5,293 bases of DNA from positions 1 to 5,293 of the forward strand of contig JAQVME010000113.1 in assembly GCA_028703745.1 (NCBI GenBank). The letters run 5' to 3'. The position numbers were made by a program, and so were the translations under genes. Positions 1 through 5,293 of the stretch are shown piece after piece; within the stretch, counting starts at the first letter, position 1; the number at the start of each line of letters is the position of its first letter. This DNA is from Clostridia bacterium (GTDB lineage Bacteria > Bacillota > Clostridia > Christensenellales > DTU072). The notes beneath the pieces are model-generated. The model had not been told where the DNA came from and ran no database searches. It saw only the letters and a program-made list of their open reading frames with translations.

Positions 1-617
1 AGAAGCAATATTTGAAAAAAACCAAAGAAATCGAGCAGGCGAATGTAGGTATCAGCTTTCCGTCCTTCAGCCTTTCGGACAAGCAGTCGTCTACGGCAAG
101 CCTTGTGACAAATATGCTGGGCGGCGGTATGAGTTCACGCCTCTTTCAGAAACTGCGCGAGGAGCTGGGACTGGTCTATAATATTTACGCAAACGATTAT
201 CAATATGTCACGGACGGTTTCATAAACTTATTTTTTGCTACAAACCCGTCTACCGTCAAGCAAGCGTTGCTGGCAGTCAGAGAAATAATCTTGAAGGTCA
301 TAGAAGAGGGCTTTTCGGCAGAGGAGCTGGAGAAGAGCAAGGCGCAGTTCAAGTCTGCCGTCATTCTTGCCGCCGAAAGTTCAGCATATCTTATGCGCGC
401 CGGCGGAAAGTATGGTATACTTACAAATAAGGAGTTCAATCTCGACAAGAAGCTCAAGGATATCGAGAAGGTAACTTCGGAAGAAATCTCAAAAACGCTG
501 AGATATATCTTCAACCTGAAAGCCGCCAGCATCAGCTACGTCGGCAAAGAAACAGAGGGGGATTTGTTGCAGCTTTTTATCAAAGGAGAAAAGAATGAGG
601 CTCAACAGACTGTTTGA
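1..617 (+). CDS. M16 family (pitrilysin-like) zinc peptidase, C-terminal part
   Basis: This is the C-terminal part of an M16B peptidase or processing-peptidase-like protein. The frame is open to the left edge (codons from base 3), so the TTG at 12 is not the true start and the N-terminal half with the HxxEH zinc site lies outside. The visible part begins at the strand reading EIEQANVGISFPS, matching the start of the second M16 domain. It continues with LGGGMSSRLFQKLREELGLVY (bases about 117-179), the best conserved block of that domain. In this block an Arg and a Tyr seven residues apart (R in LREE, Y in GLVY) fit the known substrate-binding R/Y pair. A later stretch, SAEELEKSKAQFKSA followed by AAESSAYLMR, is the usual helical part. 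M16B proteins typically have about 400-430 residues, so roughly half is present. The stop overlaps the next gene by 23 bases. In Bacillota such genes often lie between pnp and the ftsK region. Whether this protein keeps the zinc site cannot be judged here. Confidence 0.93.
   Translation, partial: KQYLKKTKEIEQANVGISFPSFSLSDKQSSTASLVTNMLGGGMSSRLFQKLREELGLVYNIYANDYQYVTDGFINLFFATNPSTVKQALLAVREIILKVIEEGFSAEELEKSKAQFKSAVILAAESSAYLMRAGGKYGILTNKEFNLDKKLKDIEKVTSEEISKTLRYIFNLKAASISYVGKETEGDLLQLFIKGEKNEAQQTV
582..588 (+). promoter_or_regulatory. Ribosome binding site for the dUTPase gene
   Basis: The sequence AAAGGAG lies six bases before the ATG at 595. It sits inside the last codons of the peptidase gene, which supports this ATG as the start and implies coupled translation of the two genes. 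Confidence 0.8.
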
Positions 618-975
618 ACTCCAAAAAAGTCTTGACGACGACATCGTCGAGAAGCGCAATCTCCAAGGCATAGCCCCCGGAGAATGGATACAGAAAGAAA
701 CGCTCGCCATGATAAGCGAGCTCAGCGAGCTGTTGGACGAGGTGAATTTCAAATGGTGGAAGAACCCCAAAGAAATAAACCTTGACAACGTAAAAGAAGA
801 GCTTGTGGATATTTTCCACTTTTTTATGAGTATGTGCCTGAAGGTAGGAATGGGCGCCGACGAGGTTTATCAGCGATACATAACAAAGAACCGCGAGAAC
901 TTCAAAAGACAATACGGCACCTCCGAAAAACAGGGCTACGCGTTTAGCGAACTGAAAGGGAAGGAAGACGTATGA
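595..975 (+). CDS. Dimeric-type dUTPase (all-alpha NTP pyrophosphatase, dUTPase_2 family)
   Basis: The product (126 aa) probably hydrolyses dUTP (and possibly dUDP) to dUMP, keeping uracil out of DNA and supplying the dTMP precursor in the cytosol. The metal-binding motifs of the MazG/dimeric dUTPase superfamily are visible. An ExxE is formed by E42 and E45 in SELSELLDE, followed by FKWWK at 52-56. An ExxD is formed by E69 and D72 in EELVDIFHF. The C-terminal KNRENFKRQYG (98-108) matches the K-N-x-x-N-x-x-RQ-x-G signature of this family. The N-terminus RLFELQKSLDDDI also fits the first helix, so the start is well placed. At 126 residues it is on the short side for the family, but all expected motifs are present. 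It overlaps the M16 peptidase gene upstream and ftsK downstream (ATGA). A related all-alpha NTP pyrophosphatase with another nucleotide preference cannot be excluded, but HF after ExxD and the KNRxN tail favour dUTPase. It is unrelated to the trimeric Dut family. Confidence 0.88.
   Translation: MRLNRLFELQKSLDDDIVEKRNLQGIAPGEWIQKETLAMISELSELLDEVNFKWWKNPKEINLDNVKEELVDIFHFFMSMCLKVGMGADEVYQRYITKNRENFKRQYGTSEKQGYAFSELKGKEDV
958..967 (+). promoter_or_regulatory. Ribosome binding site for ftsK
   Basis: The purine-rich GGGAAGGAAG lies four to ten bases ahead of the ATG at 972, within the last codons of the dUTPase gene. With the 4-base ATGA overlap it supports this start and translational coupling. 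Confidence 0.7.
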
Positions 976-3752
976 AGAAAAAAATCCCAAAACTCGGCTC
1001 GAAAGAAAGGCTGGCGGCGCTTGTTTCGCTGCTTTTGCTGATTATATTTTTGTGCATCCCGTATTTTAACAAAATTTTTATCGGTATATTCGGCTACGCA
1101 GTATACGCATACGTTGCCGCGCTTGCGGCTATGCTGCTCTGCGTTTTCAAGGGCTACAAGATTTCCCTTCCAAAGAAAAAAATGGCGCTGTATATCGGTG
1201 TCTTTGCCTCTTTTATATTGACTCTGCACGTCGGGCTGGCAAAAGAGCTTGCCGTCAGCGGCTGGGGCGGATATATTTTCGGCACGTTTTCGTCGGCTAC
1301 TGTCGGCGGCACTCTTGCCTCGGCAGTAAGTTCGATACTCGTGATTACCGCCGGCTACCTTATTTCTCTGCTACTGCTGCTCTTTGTTACATCCGCGTTG
1401 CTTTTCGTCGCCGTTTTTCCGCTCCTTGTGAAAAAAGAAGGCGGTTCGCAATCAAAATCTAAGAAAAAGTTATTTGAAAGGCTGGCGACCTCGCAGAAGC
1501 AGCCTTCCTCCAAGCTTCAGGTCATGAACCTAGAAAAGCAAGAAGAAGAGGCGGCGCCCCTTACCGTCGAGGAGTTCGAGAAGCCTGCGCCGGACGCGCG
1601 GAAGCTGCTTTTCGGAGATACGCCCCGTCCCGTAAAGACCGTGCCAACGAAGACTTATACGATTGACGAGCTAAAGCTTAAAAAAGAAGAAAAAAAGGAA
1701 AATCCTTATGAAATTCTGCCGAACATTGACGCCCCGCTCATAAAGCCGCAGGACCAATGGTACACCAACAATTTTATTCAGACTAAGAAAACCAGCAAGG
1801 CGAAAGAAATGCTTCTCGGCACGACGCTGGAGGAGGATTATCGCAATCGCTACGGCGCAAGCGAAGCACCTCGGCAGAACAAGGAGAAGCCGTTTGCCAT
1901 AAATCCCTATAGTCCGGAAAAGGGCTCAAGCGCAGCCCTCGGCGAAGAAAAAATTATTTTTGACAGTGAAGAGCCGGCAACGGAAACACCTCGCCCCAAT
2001 TATACCCCGCAAACGGCGCCAATCGTTCCTCGCCGGACATCTGAGGAGAGTGCGCCCATTTCTTACGGACAGGCTGAATATAAAACAGGCTACGAAAAAG
2101 CCGTCGAGAGACGGTCGGGCAGTCTCGCCGATACACGTCGGATACTATTCGAAAAGCCGCAAAAAAAAGAAGAACCGTCACCGTTAGCAAAGGAAGAAAT
2201 TGCGCCTAGGTCAGAGCCCAAAGTCGAAGCAAAGCCCGAGCCGCGCCCTTTCATTTATCCCCATGCAGGTCTGTTAAAAAACCACGCGGTGGAGGGCTAT
2301 GACGCCGCTTTGACGGAGGAACAATACAATAAACACAAAGAAATCCTTGAAAGAACCCTCGAGGATTTCGGCATTTCCGCCGAGGTATTCAATGCCATAA
2401 AAGGTCCTACGGTGACAAGATACGAATTGAGACTGGCGCAGGGCAGCGGAAATTCCGTCAACAAGGTACTCAACCTTCAGAAAGACTTGAGAATGGTGCT
2501 TGAGGCAGACGGAGAAATCAACATTCTTGCTCCGATACGCGGCAAGAACGCCATAGGCATAGAAATACCCAACAAGAAGAGAGGCATAGTATCGCTTCGC
2601 GAGACTATATTGACGCAGGAGTTTCAGTCGGGCAAAAAGGGCATAAAACTCGCCCTCGGAAAGACGCTCGAAGGCAAGCCTTATATAGGCGACCTGGAGG
2701 AAATGCCGCATCTTCTGGTTGCAGGCGCTACCGGCACGGGCAAATCCGTGTGCATAAACGCCATTATTACCAGCATACTGTTCCAGCATTCGCCGGAGGA
2801 AGTCAAACTGCTGCTTATAGACCCGAAGAAAGTCGAGCTAATAAACTATCTCGGTCTGCCGCATCTTCTCGTCAAGGAGCCGCTTGTTGACATTCCGGAG
2901 ATAGTCACTGCGCTGAAATGGATAAGAGAAGAAACCTCGCAGAGATTCAACAAATTCAGAGATATGCGCGTAGTCAACATAAACGCCTACAACTCCTACG
3001 CCCGTCAGAACGGGCTAGAAATAATACCGAAGATAGTCATCGTCATAGACGAGGCGTCGGAACTTATGACCAAGGCGAAGAAGGAGGTCGAAGAAACGCT
3101 GTCGAGTCTGGCGCGTATTGGCAGGGCGGCAGGCGTGCATCTCATTTTTGCCACGCAGAGCCCTACGAAAGACGTCATAACCTCCGAAATACAAAACAAT
3201 CTGAACACAAAGATAGCTTTTGCCGTCAGCGACTATGTGCATTCGCAAGTCATCTTCAAATCCAACGGCGCCGAAAAGCTGCTGGGCAAGGGTGATATGT
3301 TCCTAAAAGGTTCGGGCGGCGACTTGACAAGAATTCAATGCTCTTATGTCTCTCCCGAGGAAATTCAGGATATAGTATCGTTCATCCTCGAAAACAACGA
3401 GGTATATTTCGACGAAAAGATACACGACGCCATATACCGCAAGGAAGAAGCGGCGCCGCTTTTTGAAACCGGAGCAGAGGCAAGAGCCGCAAGGAGCGAC
3501 GACAGCTTTATGGAAAGCGTGAGAGAGGCGTTAAAAATCGGGTTGACGACGAAACGCATATCTACCTCGATGTTGCAACGCAAAATGGAGAAGGGCTACA
3601 ACGGCGCGGCGAAAATAATAGATTATCTTGAAGATAAGGGTTATATCGGCGCGCCCGATAACGTCAACAAAAAGAGGGAAGTGCTGATAACCGTAGAAGA
3701 ATTTTTGGAGATGTTCCCGGACGAGAGAGAAGACCTGCTGGGCATGGAATAA
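972..3752 (+). CDS. ftsK: FtsK/SpoIIIE family DNA translocase
   Basis: This 926-aa membrane-anchored, ATP-driven DNA pump clears chromosomal DNA through the closing septum. Residues about 14-153 hold four or five hydrophobic segments (about 14-32, 35-58, 70-90, then a Gly/Ser-rich stretch to 153), as in the FtsK/SpoIIIE membrane anchor. Residues about 155-430 form a charged, Lys/Glu/Pro-rich, probably disordered linker. The alpha domain starts near 447 (LTEEQYNKH). The RecA-like beta domain has Walker A at 585-592 (GATGTGKS, catalytic K591) and Walker B ending IVIVIDE (D693, E694). It also has the ATQ-P-DVIT block (727-737) and GAEKLLGKGDM (766-776). A winged-helix gamma domain for reading polar DNA signals lies at about 843-915, with LQRKMEKGYNGAAKIIDYLE. 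Length is typical. Oddities are that three arginines conserved in most homologs are replaced (S730, K747, Q759) and that the residue after YN in gamma is Gly878 instead of the usual Arg. The gene sits between dUTPase and rimO, a common Bacillota arrangement. Whether it is the FtsK or the SpoIIIE (sporulation) type cannot be told from the sequence alone. Confidence 0.96.
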   Translation: MKKKIPKLGSKERLAALVSLLLLIIFLCIPYFNKIFIGIFGYAVYAYVAALAAMLLCVFKGYKISLPKKKMALYIGVFASFILTLHVGLAKELAVSGWGGYIFGTFSSATVGGTLASAVSSILVITAGYLISLLLLLFVTSALLFVAVFPLLVKKEGGSQSKSKKKLFERLATSQKQPSSKLQVMNLEKQEEEAAPLTVEEFEKPAPDARKLLFGDTPRPVKTVPTKTYTIDELKLKKEEKKENPYEILPNIDAPLIKPQDQWYTNNFIQTKKTSKAKEMLLGTTLEEDYRNRYGASEAPRQNKEKPFAINPYSPEKGSSAALGEEKIIFDSEEPATETPRPNYTPQTAPIVPRRTSEESAPISYGQAEYKTGYEKAVERRSGSLADTRRILFEKPQKKEEPSPLAKEEIAPRSEPKVEAKPEPRPFIYPHAGLLKNHAVEGYDAALTEEQYNKHKEILERTLEDFGISAEVFNAIKGPTVTRYELRLAQGSGNSVNKVLNLQKDLRMVLEADGEINILAPIRGKNAIGIEIPNKKRGIVSLRETILTQEFQSGKKGIKLALGKTLEGKPYIGDLEEMPHLLVAGATGTGKSVCINAIITSILFQHSPEEVKLLLIDPKKVELINYLGLPHLLVKEPLVDIPEIVTALKWIREETSQRFNKFRDMRVVNINAYNSYARQNGLEIIPKIVIVIDEASELMTKAKKEVEETLSSLARIGRAAGVHLIFATQSPTKDVITSEIQNNLNTKIAFAVSDYVHSQVIFKSNGAEKLLGKGDMFLKGSGGDLTRIQCSYVSPEEIQDIVSFILENNEVYFDEKIHDAIYRKEEAAPLFETGAEARAARSDDSFMESVREALKIGLTTKRISTSMLQRKMEKGYNGAAKIIDYLEDKGYIGAPDNVNKKREVLITVEEFLEMFPDEREDLLGME
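1691..1697 (+). other. In-frame A AAA AAG slippery heptamer in ftsK linker (possible)
   Basis: In the ftsK frame the codons GAA-AAA-AAG form A AAA AAG, the same heptamer used for -1 frameshifting in E. coli dnaX. A -1 shift here meets a TGA at 1709-1711, giving a product of about 245 residues: the membrane anchor without the motor. Purine-rich sequence precedes it, but I see no convincing downstream stem-loop. A Lys/Glu-rich linker produces such runs by chance, so function is doubtful. Confidence 0.2.
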
Positions 3753-3760
3753 AAGGAAAG
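3751..3760 (+). promoter_or_regulatory. Ribosome binding site for rimO
   Basis: AAAAGGAAAG lies immediately after (and partly over) the ftsK stop codon, with its GGA about five bases before the ATG at 3763. This 10-base gap is the only non-overlapping junction in the window and leaves no room for a promoter or terminator. Confidence 0.75.
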
Positions 3761-3762
3761 CA

Positions 3763-5091
3763 ATGAAAAAAAAGATAGCCGCGGTATCGCTGGGCTGTGA
3801 CAAAAACAGGGTTGACACCGAAAATATGCTCTATCTGTTGACACAGGCAGATTACGAACTGACACAAAACGTCGAAGAAGCCGATTACATATTAATTAAT
3901 ACTTGCGGCTTCATCGAGAAGGCAAAAAAAGAAAGCATTGCAACTGTGCTTGAGATGGCGGATTACAAAAAAGGCGGCAGGAAGCTCATAGTCACGGGTT
4001 GCCTTGCCGAAAGGTACGGCAAAGAGCTTTTTGACGGACTGCGCGAGGTTGACGCTTTTGTCGGAGTGCAGAGCGAGGACCGTATTGTCGACGTCATCCG
4101 AAAGCTTGACGGCGGCGAACGGATGCTGGACATTAGTTGCGAATACCGCGGGTATGAGGCGGGCAGGGTGCTTACCACACCGTACCATTATGCGTATCTG
4201 AAGATAGCCGACGGCTGTGACAACCGCTGCAGCTATTGCGCCATTCCGTACATAAGAGGGCGTTACCGCTCGACAGCAATGCCGCTTCTTTTGGAAGAGG
4301 CGCGAGGGCTCGTCGAACAGGGCGTAAAAGAAATAATATTGGTTGCGCAGGACACCACGCTATATGGCAAGGACCTGTACGGCAAACCCGCGCTCAAAGA
4401 ACTCCTGAAAGAGCTTGTCAAGCTCGATTTGTGGAAAATAAGAATTCTTTATGCCTATCCCGAAAGGATAGACAGAGAACTGATAGAGCTTATATCAAGA
4501 GAAGAAAAAGTTGCAAAATACCTTGACATCCCGCTTCAGCATATTGACGATGCTGTTTTGAAGCGTATGAACAGAAAAAGCACGCGTTGCGGCATAGAAG
4601 CTATGCTTGGCATGATAAAAGATATTGACAGCGACATAGCCGTGCGCACTACCTTCATAGCCGGCTTCAATAGTGAGACCGACGAAAGGTACGCCGCATT
4701 AAAGGAATTTGTCAGCCGAACGGAGTGCATTGACTATGCGGGCTTTTTCGGATATTCGCCCGAAGAGGGCACTCCCGCAATACAGTTTACCGATGGCGCC
4801 GTCAGCAAAAAGACTACGGCGGCGAGAGTAAAGGAACTCGAGAGAATATGGAGCGAGAAAACCAAGAAGCTGCAGCAGAAATACGTCGGCAAAACTCTTG
4901 AGGTTATTTATGAGGGCATAGACTTTGACAAGCAAAGGCTATGGGGCAGGACTGAGCATAACGCCCCCGAAATAGATACCAGAGTATATCTGGAGGCGGA
5001 TTTTCCGCTGGACATCGGACAGGTTTATCCGGCGCAAATCTATAAAGCCGATTTCAATCTGTACGGCAGAATATGGGAGAAAAAGCTATGA
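3763..5091 (+). CDS. rimO: Ribosomal protein S12 methylthiotransferase RimO
   Basis: RimO (442 aa) is a radical-SAM enzyme with two 4Fe-4S clusters that adds a methylthio group to a conserved aspartate of ribosomal protein S12. The N-terminal UPF0004 domain carries the three cluster-binding cysteines C12 (SLGCDKNRVDTE), C48 (INTCGFI) and C80 (VTGC). The radical-SAM motif CxxxCxxC is C152, C156 and C159 in KIADGCDNRCSYCAIPYIRG. The C-terminal TRAM domain spans about 375-441 and includes GRTEHNAPEID and VYLEADF. SLGC-KN-VDTE, the DIPLQH block and APEID separate RimO from the tRNA-modifying MiaB and MtaB relatives. Length is normal. The GFPGE block common in methylthiotransferases reads GFNSE here (301-305), an uncommon variant. 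The start is set by the ribosome binding site and by the family N-terminus, which begins just before the SLGC motif. It follows ftsK directly and overlaps the next gene by ATGA, so it is co-transcribed. Confidence 0.96.
   Translation: MKKKIAAVSLGCDKNRVDTENMLYLLTQADYELTQNVEEADYILINTCGFIEKAKKESIATVLEMADYKKGGRKLIVTGCLAERYGKELFDGLREVDAFVGVQSEDRIVDVIRKLDGGERMLDISCEYRGYEAGRVLTTPYHYAYLKIADGCDNRCSYCAIPYIRGRYRSTAMPLLLEEARGLVEQGVKEIILVAQDTTLYGKDLYGKPALKELLKELVKLDLWKIRILYAYPERIDRELIELISREEKVAKYLDIPLQHIDDAVLKRMNRKSTRCGIEAMLGMIKDIDSDIAVRTTFIAGFNSETDERYAALKEFVSRTECIDYAGFFGYSPEEGTPAIQFTDGAVSKKTTAARVKELERIWSEKTKKLQQKYVGKTLEVIYEGIDFDKQRLWGRTEHNAPEIDTRVYLEADFPLDIGQVYPAQIYKADFNLYGRIWEKKL
5075..5079 (+). promoter_or_regulatory. 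Ribosome binding site for the last, partial gene
   Basis: GGGAG lies eight bases before the ATG at 5088, within the final codons of rimO. It supports the reading of a new gene starting in an ATGA overlap rather than a chance open frame. Confidence 0.65.
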
Positions 5092-5293
5092 GAGAAATCC
5101 TGAAATGCTACGGACACAAGGAAGAGCTGGAGACCAGACTGCGTATCAGCAAGCCTGAGTTGGAGGCGGAGTTCTACGGCAAGCATATGGATACCACGAT
5201 TGTTTTCGAGGACATAAGCGAAGACGATTTTGACGAAACGCTGGAATTGCTCGACGATTGTATCTACAACGACAGAGACATTTCGCTGGCTGA
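5088..5293 (+). CDS. Probable CinA-like protein, N-terminal fragment (cut by window edge)
   Basis: The frame is open from the ATG in the ATGA overlap with rimO to the window edge (68 residues visible). Residues 6-17 (KCYGHKEELETR) resemble the short FG-E-LE stretch that opens the middle, KH-like part of CinA. Residues 50-68 (ETLELLDDCIYNDRDISLA) resemble the D-x-IYG-x-D-x-SLA segment that leads into the CinA C-terminal amidase domain. That domain (PncC) deamidates nicotinamide mononucleotide in NAD recycling. If so, the usual N-terminal molybdopterin-binding-like domain of about 170 residues is missing, because the gene starts directly at the middle part. The catalytic region would lie beyond the window, so the function is inferred. 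Location supports it: cinA commonly follows ftsK-rimO-pgsA in Bacillota. The visible part is acidic (many Asp/Glu), with no signal peptide or membrane segment. Being a real gene is nearly certain; the family name is tentative. Confidence 0.55.
   Translation, partial: MREILKCYGHKEELETRLRISKPELEAEFYGKHMDTTIVFEDISEDDFDETLELLDDCIYNDRDISLA

Noticed and set aside
12..14. TTG as a start codon for the first gene
   Set aside because: The frame continues upstream to the window edge and the protein begins in the middle of an M16 peptidase, so this is an internal Leu codon.
580..990. Antisense open frame of 136 codons opposite the dUTPase gene
   Set aside because: The + strand dUTPase has all family motifs and a good ribosome binding site; the antisense frame is a shadow rich in Phe/Tyr/Val from complementing Lys/Glu codons.
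1960..2187. Alternative + strand frame within the ftsK linker
   Set aside because: It is nested in a low-complexity linker, has a Lys/Arg-rich composition from frame-shifted codons, and no ribosome binding site of note.
2274..2789. Antisense open frame of 171 codons opposite the ftsK alpha/beta domain
   Set aside because: It lies entirely opposite strongly conserved FtsK coding sequence, shows no recognisable domain, and is expected from codon bias in the + strand gene.
2918..3295. Alternative + strand frame of 125 codons within the ftsK motor region
   Set aside because: It overlaps the conserved Walker B and following motifs in the ftsK frame; its Arg/His/Gln-rich composition is typical of a shadow frame.
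1..5293. CRISPR array, tRNA/rRNA, insertion sequence, riboswitch or defence system
   Set aside because: The window is covered by coding sequence of known housekeeping families with no non-coding gap over about 10 bases; no repeats, terminal inverted repeats or RNA-like folds were seen.

Overview
The window is a gene-dense, moderate-GC (near half by eye) bacterial segment. Everything reads left to right, and no gap between genes exceeds about 10 bases. Gene content and order suggest a member of the Bacillota, most likely an uncultured or poorly known Clostridia-type lineage. The clues are an M16B peptidase C-terminus, a dimeric (all-alpha) dUTPase, an FtsK/SpoIIIE translocase, RimO and what looks like a CinA-family protein. 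In many Bacillota these genes cluster around spoIIIE/ftsK. The taxonomic call rests on this context and on protein style, not on a search.

Layout: (1) 1-617 is the C-terminal part of a pitrilysin-like M16 peptidase whose start lies outside the window. (2) 595-975 is a short dimeric-type dUTPase, overlapping the peptidase gene by 23 bases. (3) 972-3752 is a 926-residue FtsK/SpoIIIE DNA translocase, overlapping the dUTPase by the ATGA arrangement. (4) 3763-5091 is RimO, the S12 methylthiotransferase, 10 bases after ftsK. (5) From 5088 to the window edge is the start of a reading frame that overlaps rimO by ATGA. It resembles the region just before and entering the C-terminal amidase domain of CinA. 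I see no internal terminator, promoter, RNA gene, repeat array or mobile element, so the window looks like the inside of one housekeeping operon with translationally coupled genes.

The gene products share no single pathway: proteolysis, nucleotide-pool sanitation, chromosome segregation, ribosome modification and perhaps NAD salvage. They look like a conserved growth and division neighbourhood. I do not see a new defence or mobile system. The points most worth a second look are inside known families: loss of three normally conserved arginines in the FtsK motor, a changed DNA-reading position in its gamma domain, a three-copy short motif in its linker, in-frame slippery A-runs in that linker, and an apparent CinA-like protein lacking the usual N-terminal domain.
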